A DNA stretch of 64,000 nt. Origin: Fodinibacter sp038258215. Its GTDB lineage: Bacteria > Actinomycetota > Actinomycetes > Actinomycetales > Dermatophilaceae. Within the stretch, counting starts at the first letter, position 1. Each line of letters begins with the position of its first letter. The stretch spans positions 62,001-126,000 of the forward strand of contig JBBSQC010000007.1 in NCBI GenBank assembly GCA_038258215.1, written 5' to 3'. A program made the translations under genes and the position numbers. Shown one piece after another: positions 49,648-58,640 of the stretch. Below the pieces are notes generated by a model that ran no database searches, was not told the origin of the DNA, and saw only the letters and a program-made list of their open reading frames with translations.

Positions 49648-51002
49648 GCACCCCGCCCCCCGCCCTCGAGATCCTGTTCCGCGCCCGGCGTGCGGTCATT
49701 GACGGCGCCGAGCGACCGGCATCCGTGGGTGTCTCGGGAGGCCGTGTCGTGCACGTCGCCGACCTCGACGCGGAGCTCGCCGCCGACGTCGTCGTCGAGC
49801 TGGGCGAGGACGAGGTGCTCCTGCCCGGTCTGGTCGACACCCACGTGCACGTCAACGAGCCCGGTCGCACCGACTGGGAGGGCTTCGCCAGCGCCACCCG
49901 CGCGGCCGCCGCCGGTGGCGTCACGACCATCATCGACATGCCGCTCAACTCCATCCCGCCGACGACCACGGTCGCGGGCCTGGAGGCCAAGCGGGCCGTC
50001 GCGCGCGACCAGGCCTTCGTCGACGTGGGGTTCTGGGGCGGGGCCGTGCCGGGCAACGTCCCGGACCTCGCCCCCCTGCACGACGAGGGGGTCTTCGGCT
50101 TCAAGTGCTTCCTGCTGCACTCCGGCGTCGACGAGTTCCCGCACCTCGAGCCCGATGAGCTCGAGGCCGCCATGCGCGAGACCGCCCGCATCGACGCCCT
50201 GATCATCGTGCACGCCGAGGACCGCCAGACCATCGAGGACGCCACCCCGGCCGATGGCACGGCATACGCCGGCTTCCTCGACTCGCGCCCGCGTGCCGCG
50301 GAGAACCTCGCCGTCGCCCGGGTCGTGGAGGTCGCGCGGTCCACGGGGTCACGGGCGCACGTGCTGCACCTCTCCAGTGCCGAGGCGCTGCCCACCATCC
50401 GCGCGGCCAAGGCCGACGGGGTGCCGCTCAGCGTCGAGACCTGCCCGCACTACCTCACCTTCACCGCCGAGGAGGTACCGGACGGCGCGACCGAGTTCAA
50501 GTGCTGCCCGCCGATCCGCGAGTCCGCCAACCGCGACGAGCTGTGGGGGGCCCTGGCCGACGGCACCATCGACATCGTCGTCACTGACCACTCCCCCTGC
50601 ACGGTCGACCTCAAGACGCTCGAGACGGGCGACTTCGGCCAGGCGTGGGGCGGGGTCGCCGGCCTCCAGGTCGGGCTGGCCGCGGTGTGGTCCGGCGCCC
50701 GCGAACGCGGACACGACCTCACCGACGTCGTGCGCTGGATGTCCGCGGGTCCCGCCGCCCAGGTCGGCCTGACCACCAAGGGCCGTATCGCCGTCGGCGC
50801 AGACGCCGACCTCGCCGTCTTCGCCCCCGACGAGACCTTCGTCGTCGACGCGACGAAGCTGCACCACAAGAATGCCGTCACCGCGTATGCCGGCCACACC
50901 CTCACCGGTGTGGTCCGCCAGACCTGGCTGCGCGGCATACGAATCGATGTCGACCCCGGCGCCAAGCCGCTCGGTCGGCTACTCCGGAGAGGACAGGCAT
51001 GA
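49644..51002 (+). CDS. allB: Allantoinase
   Basis: 452 aa metal-dependent amidohydrolase that opens allantoin to allantoate. Metal ligands: DTHVHVNEPGRT (His-x-His), carboxylated Lys in GFKCFLLHSGVD, HAED, HLSS, and VTDHSPCT (Asp). Length matches allantoinases. Coupled to glxK upstream and allE downstream by four-base overlaps, so glyoxylate use and ureide breakdown are expressed together. Confidence 0.93.
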   Translation: MSTPPPALEILFRARRAVIDGAERPASVGVSGGRVVHVADLDAELAADVVVELGEDEVLLPGLVDTHVHVNEPGRTDWEGFASATRAAAAGGVTTIIDMPLNSIPPTTTVAGLEAKRAVARDQAFVDVGFWGGAVPGNVPDLAPLHDEGVFGFKCFLLHSGVDEFPHLEPDELEAAMRETARIDALIIVHAEDRQTIEDATPADGTAYAGFLDSRPRAAENLAVARVVEVARSTGSRAHVLHLSSAEALPTIRAAKADGVPLSVETCPHYLTFTAEEVPDGATEFKCCPPIRESANRDELWGALADGTIDIVVTDHSPCTVDLKTLETGDFGQAWGGVAGLQVGLAAVWSGARERGHDLTDVVRWMSAGPAAQVGLTTKGRIAVGADADLAVFAPDETFVVDATKLHHKNAVTAYAGHTLTGVVRQTWLRGIRIDVDPGAKPLGRLLRRGQA

Positions 51003-51838
51003 CCACGCCCCGCTACTACGCACCCACCGGCGGACACCCCGCGCAGACCGAGCTCACCACGGACCGCGCGATGTTCACCGAGGCCTACGCCGTGCTCCCG
51101 CGCGGCACGATGCGCGACATCGTCACCAGCCTGCTGCCCTTCTGGGAGAAGACCCGGCTGTGGGTCATCGCCCGGCCACTGTCCGGCTTCGCCGAGACCT
51201 TCTCGCAGTACATCGTCGAGGTGTCCCCCGGCGGCGGCAGTGACCGTCCGGAGCTGGATGCCGGGGCCGAGGGCGTGCTCTTCGTCGTCGACGGCACGAT
51301 GCGCCTCACCCTCGGTGGCGAGGAGCACGTCATGACCCCCGGCGGCTACGCCTTCATCCCGCCGGGCGCCACCTGGACGCTGCACGTCGACGACGACGAC
51401 GCGGGCCCCGCCCGCTTCCACTGGATCCGCAAGGCCTACCAGGTCGTCGAGGGCCTCGACGCACCCGAGGCCTTCGTGACCAACGAGACCGACGTCGAGG
51501 GCGGCGCCATGCCCGGCACCGAGGGTCGCTGGATCACCCAGCGGTTCACCGACCCCGCCGACGTGCGGCACGACATGCACGTCAACATCGTGAGCTTCGA
51601 GCCCGGCGGCGCGATCCCCTTCCCCGAGACCCACGTCATGGAGCACGGCCTCTACGTGCTCGAGGGCAAGGCCGTCTACCTGCTCAACAAGGACTGGATC
51701 GAGGTGCAGGAGGGCGACTTCATGTGGCTGCGCGCCTTCTGCCCCCAGGCCTGCTACGCCGGTGGCCCGGGCCGGTTCCGCTACCTGCTCTACAAGGACG
51801 TCAACCGGCACGCGACGCTGTCGCGGCAGTTCGTCTGA
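50999..51838 (+). CDS. allE: (S)-ureidoglycine aminohydrolase
   Basis: 279 aa bicupin manganese enzyme that converts ureidoglycine to ureidoglycolate and ammonia. Features: the N-terminal TPRYYAPTGGHPAQTELTTDRAMFTEAY, first cupin VLFVVDGTMRLTLGGEEHVM, second cupin ETHVMEHGLYVLEGKAVYLLNKDWIEVQEGDFMWL with metal ligands, and the end LYKDVNRH. Last gene of the operon, followed by a hairpin. Its usual substrate is produced by allantoate amidohydrolase (AllC), which is not found in the window. Confidence 0.93.
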   Translation: MTTPRYYAPTGGHPAQTELTTDRAMFTEAYAVLPRGTMRDIVTSLLPFWEKTRLWVIARPLSGFAETFSQYIVEVSPGGGSDRPELDAGAEGVLFVVDGTMRLTLGGEEHVMTPGGYAFIPPGATWTLHVDDDDAGPARFHWIRKAYQVVEGLDAPEAFVTNETDVEGGAMPGTEGRWITQRFTDPADVRHDMHVNIVSFEPGGAIPFPETHVMEHGLYVLEGKAVYLLNKDWIEVQEGDFMWLRAFCPQACYAGGPGRFRYLLYKDVNRHATLSRQFV

Positions 51839-51848
51839 GCGCGAGTCC

Positions 51849-51890
51849 CCGGCCCGGGGCGACGATCCAGCGCGATCGGCCCCGGGCCGG
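51849..51890. terminator. Hairpin terminator after allE
   Basis: CCGGCCCGGGG and its complement form an 11-bp stem with a 20-base loop that can pair further (GATC/GATC). It starts 10 bases after the allE stop and precedes the allR promoter. Confidence 0.7.
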
Positions 51891-51921
51891 CGCACCCACT
51901 TCGACGGGGTTCGCTGGTGCG

Positions 51922-51950
51922 CCGACGTGACCCCCGGCATCCCGTAGAAT
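51922..51950 (+). promoter_or_regulatory. allR promoter candidate
   Basis: CCGACG (weak -35), 17-base spacer, TAGAAT (51945-51950). The -10 to operator geometry equals that of the uraD and hyi promoters. Confidence 0.6.
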
Positions 51951-51964
51951 TCCGACAGACGGAA
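51950..51964. promoter_or_regulatory. Single AllR operator before allR
   Basis: TTCC-GACAGAC-GGAA, exact TTCC-N7-GGAA, starting at the last base of the -10 box. Unlike the other regulated units there is no second site at 21-bp distance. Suggests autoregulation of allR. Confidence 0.72.
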
Positions 51965-52016
51965 AGACGTTCTCGGGGCGGCCGCGCCGGGAAACGCCAC
52001 CGCGACAAGGAGAGAG

Positions 52017-52808
52017 ATGTCCGCGCAGGCCACGACCGACCCGCCCCGGGGCGAGCGCCCCAAGTCGGGGGTGCAGTCCCTCGACCGCGCCTTCCTCATC
52101 CTCGAGGCCATCGCCGACGCCGGCGGGGTCGCCACCCTCTCCCAGCTCGCCCCCGACACGGGCCTCCCGCTTCCCACGATCCACCGGCTGGCCCGCACCC
52201 TGGTCGACCTCGGCTACCTGCGCCAGGAGCCCTCGCGCCAGTACTCCCTCGGCCCCCGGCTGATCCGCCTCGGCGACGTCACCTCGCGCCGGCTCGCCTC
52301 GTGGTCGCGCCCGCACCTGGAGCAGGCCGTGGCCACACTCGGGGAGTCGGTCAACCTCGCGACCCTCGACGGGGACCAGATCGTCTACGTGGCGCAGACC
52401 ATGGCGTCGAAGAACTCGATGCGCATGTTCACCGAGGTCGGCCGGCGCGTCGACCCGCACACCACGGCCGTCGGCAAGGCGATGCTGGCCCACGTGTCCG
52501 AGGAGGAGGTGCGCGGGCTGCTCTCGCGCACCGGCATGGCCCGCCAGACCGAGCACACGATCACCACGCCAGAAGGCTTCCTCGCCGAGCTCGACCAGGT
52601 CCGCGAGCGCGGCTTCGCGCTGGACAACCAGGAGCAGGAGATCGGCGTGCGGTGCGTCGCCGTCGAGGTGCCCGACTCCCAGCACCGGCTGGCGATCTCG
52701 ATGTCGGGTCCGCTGTCGCGGATGGCTGACGACGTCATCGAGCGCGCCGTCGGTCCCTTGAACGCGGCGGCACGGGCCATCCGTGACGAGCTCGGCCTCC
52801 AGGTCTGA
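52017..52808 (+). CDS. allR: IclR-family regulator, probable AllR
   Basis: 263 aa. Winged helix at residues ~17-75 (VQSLDRAFLILEAIADAGGVATLSQLAPDTGLPLPTIHRLARTLVDLGYL), followed by the IclR effector domain (VYVAQTMASKNSMRMFTEVGRRVDPHTTAVGKAMLA, GFALDNQEQEIGVRCVAVEV). AllR repressors of this family respond to allantoin or glyoxylate-type ligands. Located directly after the allantoin operon, with AGGAGAGAG before the ATG. The proposed operators are the TTCC-N7-GGAA sites in the four regulatory regions. Confidence 0.9.
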   Translation: MSAQATTDPPRGERPKSGVQSLDRAFLILEAIADAGGVATLSQLAPDTGLPLPTIHRLARTLVDLGYLRQEPSRQYSLGPRLIRLGDVTSRRLASWSRPHLEQAVATLGESVNLATLDGDQIVYVAQTMASKNSMRMFTEVGRRVDPHTTAVGKAMLAHVSEEEVRGLLSRTGMARQTEHTITTPEGFLAELDQVRERGFALDNQEQEIGVRCVAVEVPDSQHRLAISMSGPLSRMADDVIERAVGPLNAAARAIRDELGLQV

Positions 52809-52827
52809 CCCGACTCCCCCACCGCCC

Positions 52828-53140
52828 GTAAACAACTGACCAATAGGTCACTTCTTTACACCCCGACCGGACCGGGGTCCCGTAAACAAGTGACCTATTG
52901 GGCGATTGTTTACACCCCGACCGGACCGGGGTCCCGTAAACAAGTGACCTATTGGGCGATTGTTTACACCCCAAACCGGACCGGACCGGGGTCCCGTGAA
53001 CAAGTGACCAATAGGGTGATTGTTTACACCCCAAACCGGACCGGGCCGGGGTCCGTAAACAAGTGACCTATTGGACGATTGTTTACGGTCAGGCATGGGC
53101 CGGGGTCCGTAAACAAGTGACCTATTGGACGATTGTTTGC
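52828..53140. repeat. Array of six 32-bp quasi-palindromic repeats
   Basis: Copies at 52828-52859, 52882-52913, 52936-52967, 52996-53027, 53055-53086 and 53109-53140; linkers of 22, 22, 28, 27 and 22 bp. Each copy begins GTAAACAA or GTGAACAA, has a TGACC-A/T-AT-A/T-GG core and ends TTGTTTAC (TTCTTTAC in copy 1, TTGTTTGC in copy 6). Arms pair in 12 of 16 positions in the main form. Linkers are near-identical and GC-rich, containing CCCCG ... CGGGG inverted repeats. The array fills the gap between the convergent allR and aceE genes. It is AT-richer than its surroundings. The 406-bp interval holds no other feature. Confidence 0.92.
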
Positions 53141-53214
53141 GGGGGTCGGGCTGGTGGGAGCACGATGGCCGGCACGGTGCCCGTGCCGGCCATCGGCGTG
53201 GTGGGGACTCCCGG

Positions 53215-55944
53215 TCAGGAGTCGCCCCCCGCGGTGCCGGTGGTGCCGGCGGTGACGTCCAACAGGCGGTAGCGCGAGGCGGCCTCGGCCGCCACCGAGC
53301 TCTCCACCCGGCCCTCGTCGGCGAGGAGCTGGAGGGCCCGCACGACCATCGAGTGCACGTCGATGTGGAACCACCGCCGAGCCGCCGCCCGGGTGTCGGA
53401 GAAGCCGTGCCCGTCGGCGCCGAGGGTCGCGAAGGGCCGGTCGAGGAACTGACGAATCTGGTCGGGCACCTCGGAGGCGAAGTCGGTCGACGCGACCACC
53501 GGCCCCACGGCATCCGCGAGCTTCTCGGCGACGTAGGCGCGACGCTGCTCCTCCTCGGGGTGCAGGAAGGCGTGCTCCTCGGCGGCGAGCCCGTCCCGGC
53601 GCAGCTCGGTCCAGGACGTCACCGACCAGACGTCGGCATCGACCCCCCAGTCCGCGTCGAGCAGCCGGGCGGCCTCCAGGGCCCAGGGCACCGAGACGCC
53701 CGACCCCATCAGCTGGCAGCGCGGCCGGTCGCTCGCCGGTGCGGTGGAGACGCGGTACAAACCCCTCAGGATGCCGTCCACGTCGACGTCGTCGGGCTCG
53801 GCCGGCTGTAGCATCGGCTCGTTGTACACGGTGAGGTAGTACATGACGTTCGGGTCGGCACTGGAGCCGCCGTACATCTGCTCCAGACCGGCAGCGACGA
53901 TGTGCGCGATCTCGTAGCCGTAGGCCGGGTCGTAGATCTTCATCGCGGGGTTGGTGGCCGCCAGGATCGGCGAGTGCCCGTCCGCGTGCTGGAGCCCTTC
54001 CCCGGTCAGGGTGGTCCGCCCCGCGGTGGCCCCGATGATGAAGCCGCGGGCCATCTGGTCCATCGCCGCCCACATCTGGTCGCCGGTGCGCTGGAAGCCG
54101 AACATCGAGTAGAAGACGTACACCGGGATCATCGGCTCGCCGTGTGTGGCGTATGCCGTGCCTGCGGCGGTGAACGCGGCCATCGACCCGGCCTCGTTGA
54201 TGCCGGTGTGCAGGATCTGGCCCTGCTCCGACTCCTTGTAGGCGAGAAACAGCGCCCGGTCCACCGCGGCGTACTGCTGACCCTTCGGGTTGTAGATCTT
54301 GGCGGTGGGGAAGAACGAGTCCATCCCGAACGTGCGCGCCTCGTCGGGGATGATGGGGACGACGCGCCGGCCGATCTCCTTGTCGCGCATGATGTCTCGC
54401 AGCACACGCACGAAGGCCATGGTGGTCGCGGCCTGCTGCTTGCCCGACCCCTTGCGCGAGGTGGCGAAGGCGGAGGCGTCGGGCACGGTCAGCGCACGGC
54501 TGGGCACCCGCCGCTCGGGTACGAAACCGCCGAGCTCGCGACGACGCTCGAGGAGGTACTGGATCTCCGGGGAGTCCTCGGCAGGCTTGTAGTACGGAAC
54601 GCCGTAGGGGTCGGCGTCGATCTGCGCGTCGGTGACCGGGATGTGCAGGAGGTCGCGGAAGCCCTTGAGGTCCGGCGCGGTGAGCTTCTTCATCTGGTGC
54701 GTCGCGTTGCGGGCTTCGAAGTTCGCGCCCAGGCCGTAGCCCTTGACGGTCTTGGCGAGCACCACGGTGGGGCGGCCGGTCGTGTTCCCGATGCTGGCTG
54801 CGTGGTATGCCGCATAGACCTTCCGGTAGTCGTGGCCGCCGCGACGCAGCCCCCAGATCTGCTCGTCGGTGAGGTCCTTGACCAGGGCGGCCGTGGCCGG
54901 GGTGCGACCGAAGAAGTTCTCGCGGATGTAGGCGCCCGACTCCCCCTTGTAGGTCTGGTAGTCGCCGTCCTTGGTCTCGTTCATGACGTGCACCAGGTCG
55001 CGGCCGGCGTCGGCAGCGAGCAGGGAGTCCCACTCCCGGCCCCAGAGCACCTTGACGACGTTCCAGCCGGCGCCACGGAAGAAGCCCTCGAGCTCCTGGA
55101 CGATCTTGCCGTTGCCGCGCACCGGGCCGTCGAGGCGCTGGAGGTTGCAGTTGATGACGAAGGTGAGGTTGTCCAGGCCGTCGTTGGCGGCCAGCTGGAG
55201 GAGACCGCGTGACTCCGGCTCGTCCATCTCACCGTCACCGAGGAACGCCCACACGTGCTGGTCGCTCGTGTCCTTGATGCCGCGACCCGTGAGGTAGCGG
55301 TTGAGCTGGGCCTGGTAGATCGCGTTCATCGGCCCGATCCCCATCGAGACGGTGGGGAACTGCCAGAAGTCCGGCATCATCCGCGGGTGCGGGTAGGAGG
55401 GCAGCGCGTGCCCCGCCTTCGAGCGCTCCTGGCGGAAACCGTCGAGGTCGGCCTCGGAGAGCCGGCCCTCGAGGAAGGCCCGGGCGTACATGCCGGGTGA
55501 GGCGTGGCCCTGGAAGAAGATCTGGTCCCCGCCGCCGGGGTGGCCGGCACCCCGGAAGAAGTGGTTCAGTCCCACCTCGTAGAGGGTGGCGGCGCCGGCA
55601 TACGTGGAGATGTGCCCGCCGACGCCGATGTCGGGTCGCTGAGCCCGGTGCACCATGACCGCGGAGTTCCACCGCAGCAGGCGACGGTAGCTCCGTTCGG
55701 TGTCCTCGTCGCCGGGGAAGGGTGCCTCGTGCTCGGCGGAGATGGTGTTGACGTAGTCCGTCGTCACCGGCTCCGCGCCGCCGACCCCGGCTGCGGACGC
55801 TCGCTCACCGAGCATCCGCAGCACGGAGGCCGCGTTGGTGGACCCGCGAGCCTGCAGGAGCTGGTCGAAGGAGTCGGCCCACTCCCCCAGCTCCTCCCGG
55901 TCGATCAGCTGGTCGTGGCTGTCACGGGGGGTGGTGCTGCTCAT
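53215..55944 (-). CDS. aceE: Pyruvate dehydrogenase E1 component, homodimeric type
   Basis: 909 aa ThDP enzyme, decarboxylating pyruvate for the pyruvate dehydrogenase complex. Motifs: IGVGGHISTYAGAATLYEVGLNHFFRG near the N terminus, FLGDGEMDEPESRGLL ... NLTFVINCNLQRLDGP (ThDP-binding GDG-x-NN-like motif), KTVKGYGLG, and GINEAGSMAAFTAAGTAYATHGEPMIP. ATG 55944 with GAGAGGGA upstream. Stands alone; E2/E3 are elsewhere, as usual in actinobacteria. It interrupts the purine module and would consume the pyruvate made by the nearby malic enzyme. Confidence 0.95.
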   Translation of the reverse strand: MSSTTPRDSHDQLIDREELGEWADSFDQLLQARGSTNAASVLRMLGERASAAGVGGAEPVTTDYVNTISAEHEAPFPGDEDTERSYRRLLRWNSAVMVHRAQRPDIGVGGHISTYAGAATLYEVGLNHFFRGAGHPGGGDQIFFQGHASPGMYARAFLEGRLSEADLDGFRQERSKAGHALPSYPHPRMMPDFWQFPTVSMGIGPMNAIYQAQLNRYLTGRGIKDTSDQHVWAFLGDGEMDEPESRGLLQLAANDGLDNLTFVINCNLQRLDGPVRGNGKIVQELEGFFRGAGWNVVKVLWGREWDSLLAADAGRDLVHVMNETKDGDYQTYKGESGAYIRENFFGRTPATAALVKDLTDEQIWGLRRGGHDYRKVYAAYHAASIGNTTGRPTVVLAKTVKGYGLGANFEARNATHQMKKLTAPDLKGFRDLLHIPVTDAQIDADPYGVPYYKPAEDSPEIQYLLERRRELGGFVPERRVPSRALTVPDASAFATSRKGSGKQQAATTMAFVRVLRDIMRDKEIGRRVVPIIPDEARTFGMDSFFPTAKIYNPKGQQYAAVDRALFLAYKESEQGQILHTGINEAGSMAAFTAAGTAYATHGEPMIPVYVFYSMFGFQRTGDQMWAAMDQMARGFIIGATAGRTTLTGEGLQHADGHSPILAATNPAMKIYDPAYGYEIAHIVAAGLEQMYGGSSADPNVMYYLTVYNEPMLQPAEPDDVDVDGILRGLYRVSTAPASDRPRCQLMGSGVSVPWALEAARLLDADWGVDADVWSVTSWTELRRDGLAAEEHAFLHPEEEQRRAYVAEKLADAVGPVVASTDFASEVPDQIRQFLDRPFATLGADGHGFSDTRAAARRWFHIDVHSMVVRALQLLADEGRVESSVAAEAASRYRLLDVTAGTTGTAGGDS

Positions 55945-56033
55945 CGGGTCCCTCTCTCTCGGGTGCTGGTGCACCCGTGTACTGACATGGTGGCCGGGTC
56001 AGGTGCCCCGGCCGTGGTTCCGCGCCCTGCGGA

Positions 56034-56915
56034 TCAGCAGAATCCGGCGATGCCGACCCACGGGGCGTCCTTGGGCGCCGCGCCGGTGCGGGCCACCGTC
56101 GCCTCGATCAGGCCGTAGGGGCGGTCGGCGGCGTAGAACACCTCGTTGGGGTTCTCCAGGCCGAAGGGTGAGAGATCGGAGGTGAAGTGGTGTTTGTTGG
56201 GGCAGGAGAACTTGATCTCGTCGATCTCGTCGTGCTCGCTGATCACGGCTTCGGCCATCTGGTAGAGCGTGTGCTGCAGCGCCTTGGAGTAGCCGTTGGT
56301 GAAGGTGCGCATCATCGTGGACTTGACGCTCTCGTAGGCGGCGTTGAAGTCGACGTCGGTGGTGTTGTAGCGCCAGCGCGTCGCGATGTCGGTCGCGAGG
56401 ATGCGGTCCTCGGTCTCCTGGAGCGTCGTGTACCTGTCCTTCGGGTAGCCCACGAACCCGGACTGGGTCGACTTCAGCACCGTGAGGCCGTAGAAGCCGC
56501 TGATGACCGTCGTGTCGTCGCCGTCGCGCACGACGACCGCCGTCCGGGTCTCCGGTGAGCTCTTGTAGAAGGAGTGGTCGTGGTCCTCGATCCGGGACCA
56601 ACCGAACTCCTCTGCCGCCCAACGGCCCCCGGTCACCCAGTCGAACTCACCGGTGAAGTGGTCCGCGAGCCGCAGCAGGAACTGCTCCGGGGAGGGGATG
56701 CCGTCCTTCGCGAAGGCGAACACCGTGTTCTTCTGGGTGTCGGTCGGCACGACGTGCCCGTTGTCGCCCTCGGTGTGGGCCGCCTCGAAGTCGCCGTGCA
56801 GCAGCGAGGTGACGTTGAGGTCCTTGATCTCGTGGCGGTCGGTGTCGCGGGTGATGCGCACCACCCGGTTCTCCGCCTTGCCGTACTGGTTGCTGGTCAG
56901 GGTGACGTCACTCAT
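56034..56915 (-). CDS. pucL: Urate oxidase (uricase)
   Basis: 293 aa cofactor-free uricase that turns urate, O2 and water into 5-hydroxyisourate and H2O2. Features: NQYGKAENRVVRITRD with the catalytic Lys, VVPTDTQKNTVFAFAKDG with the Thr, FYGLTVLKSTQSGFVGYPKDRYTTL, and CPNKHHFTSDLSPFGLENPNEVFYAADRPYGLIEATV with the His. Length and motifs match. Overlaps the permease stop by four bases and is the last gene of the minus-strand operon. Confidence 0.95.
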   Translation of the reverse strand: MSDVTLTSNQYGKAENRVVRITRDTDRHEIKDLNVTSLLHGDFEAAHTEGDNGHVVPTDTQKNTVFAFAKDGIPSPEQFLLRLADHFTGEFDWVTGGRWAAEEFGWSRIEDHDHSFYKSSPETRTAVVVRDGDDTTVISGFYGLTVLKSTQSGFVGYPKDRYTTLQETEDRILATDIATRWRYNTTDVDFNAAYESVKSTMMRTFTNGYSKALQHTLYQMAEAVISEHDEIDEIKFSCPNKHHFTSDLSPFGLENPNEVFYAADRPYGLIEATVARTGAAPKDAPWVGIAGFC

Positions 56916-58504
56916 GATCCGGACTCCTTCGTCTGGGTGGTTGGGTCGTGCTCGGTCGGTGGGGTGGTGCGCGATGACGTGGTCGGGGGGGCGGCTTCCG
57001 CACCGGCGGTGTGGGACTGGCCCGACCAGACGTTCTCGACGCGGGCCTGGCCCTGGTCACGCACGTAGGGACGCGTGGAGCCCTCGCGGCGGGACTCGTT
57101 GTAGAGCCGCTCCTCGTCGTCGTCGGAGATGGTCGCGGCGGGCGGAGCCTCGGAGAAGACCGGGCCCTCGCCACCGGCCGGACGCCCGACGATGTTGAAG
57201 ACGATGTTGAGGAGCACCGCGGTGACGGCCGCTGCGGTGATGCCGGAGTCGAAGATCACGACGAACCACGAGGGGAACTGGTCGTAGAACTCCGGGACGG
57301 CGATCGGGATGACGCCCATGCTCAGCGAGAGCGCCACGATGACGAGGTTGGCGTTGCCCGAGAAGTCGACGTTGCTCAGGGTGCGGATGCCGCTCGCGGC
57401 CACCGTGCCGAACAGCGCCAGCCCGGCGCCGCCGAGGACCGGCAGGGGCACGAGCGCGACGAGGGCACCGAGCACGGGGAAGAGCCCGAGCACGACGAGG
57501 ATGACGCCGCCGCAGGCCACCACGAAGCGGCTCTTGATGCCGGTGATGGCCACCAGGCCGACGTTCTGCGCGAAGGCGCTGACCGAGAAGCCGTTGAAGA
57601 TGCTGGCGAAGACGGTGGCTCCCATGTCGGCCCGCAGACCGTTGGTCACGGTCTGGCGGTCGGCCGGCTTGTCGATGACCTCACCGATGGCCAGGATGTC
57701 GGCCGTGGTCTCGGTCATGATGACGAGCATCACGACGAACATCGAGATCGTCGCGCCGACTGCGAAGGTCGGCAGCCCGAAGTGGAAGGGCGTGGTGAGC
57801 TGGAAGACCGACGCGTCCGAGATCTTCCCGAAGTCGGTGACGCCGAACGGGATTGCCACGATGGTGCCGAGCACCAGGCCGAGGAGGATGGCGACCCGGC
57901 TGAGGAACGGCGGGAGGAAGCGGTAGATCACGACGATGATCGCCACGGTGATCGCGGCGAGCGCGACGTTCTTGGGTGCGCCGAAGGTCTCCGACCCGGC
58001 ACCGCCCCCGGACCAGCGGATCGCCACGGGGAGCAGGGAGACACCGATGACCGTGATGACGGTGCCGGTGACCACCTCGGGGAAGAAGCGCAGCAGCTTG
58101 GTGAACACCGGGGCGATGAAGAAGGCCAGCGCACCCGCGATCAGCAGCGCGCCGAAGATGGCCCGGAGCCCGTCGGTGCCGCCCTTGTCGGTGCCGATCG
58201 CCAGGATCGTGGACACCGCGGCGAACGAGGTGCCCTGGACGATGGGCTGGCGGGCCCCGATCTTCCAGACGCCGATCGTCTGGAGGATGGTGGCGAGACC
58301 GGAGATGAACAGGCCTGCGGAGACGAGGTAGGTGATCTCGGTTCCGCTGAGCCCCAGCGCGCTACCGACGATGAGCGGGACGGCGACCACACCGGCATAC
58401 ATGCTCAGCACGTGCTGGAGGCCGTAGAGGAACATCTGGGGCACGGGAAGCACCTCGTCGACGGGGTGCTTCTCCGTCACCGGGGGTGCGGCTTGCTCGG
58501 TCAT
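56912..58504 (-). CDS. NCS2-family urate/xanthine permease
   Basis: 530 aa with about fourteen membrane segments. Nucleobase-ascorbate transporter features: QMFLYGLQHVLSMYAGVVAVPLIVG at the first helix, QTIGVWKIGARQPIVQGTSFA (QPIVQG-like motif), the signature VMLVIMTETTADILAIGEVID with Glu and NGFSVSAFAQNVGLVAITGI. A long acidic/Ser/Thr-rich C-terminal tail (~80 residues) is unusual. Substrate is probably urate or xanthine, given the coupled urate oxidase. Confidence 0.9.
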   Translation of the reverse strand: MTEQAAPPVTEKHPVDEVLPVPQMFLYGLQHVLSMYAGVVAVPLIVGSALGLSGTEITYLVSAGLFISGLATILQTIGVWKIGARQPIVQGTSFAAVSTILAIGTDKGGTDGLRAIFGALLIAGALAFFIAPVFTKLLRFFPEVVTGTVITVIGVSLLPVAIRWSGGGAGSETFGAPKNVALAAITVAIIVVIYRFLPPFLSRVAILLGLVLGTIVAIPFGVTDFGKISDASVFQLTTPFHFGLPTFAVGATISMFVVMLVIMTETTADILAIGEVIDKPADRQTVTNGLRADMGATVFASIFNGFSVSAFAQNVGLVAITGIKSRFVVACGGVILVVLGLFPVLGALVALVPLPVLGGAGLALFGTVAASGIRTLSNVDFSGNANLVIVALSLSMGVIPIAVPEFYDQFPSWFVVIFDSGITAAAVTAVLLNIVFNIVGRPAGGEGPVFSEAPPAATISDDDEERLYNESRREGSTRPYVRDQGQARVENVWSGQSHTAGAEAAPPTTSSRTTPPTEHDPTTQTKESGS

Positions 58505-58544
58505 GGTGACTCTCCTTTGAGCGCTGTCTGTGAGCTGCGGGGGT

Positions 58545-58620
58545 GGCGCGGTGTGCGGTCAGTGCTGCGGTGCGGTCGGTCGTGCGGCGTGCGGTGCGGT
58601 CGGTGTTGCGGTGCCCTCGC
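58545..58620. repeat. Degenerate short repeats between permease and peroxiredoxin genes
   Basis: TGCGGTC-A/G-GT occurs at 58554, 58571 and 58595 within a G/T-biased stretch of many TGCGG units. It fills the 136-bp gap between the two genes. No terminator stem of note; looks like slippage-type low-complexity DNA. Confidence 0.6.
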
Positions 58621-58640
58621 CCGGCGTGCGGGCGGAGTTC

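Noticed and set aside
52828..53140. CRISPR array
   Set aside because: Repeat length and spacing look CRISPR-like, but the linkers are nearly identical to each other and themselves palindromic, and no cas gene is present.
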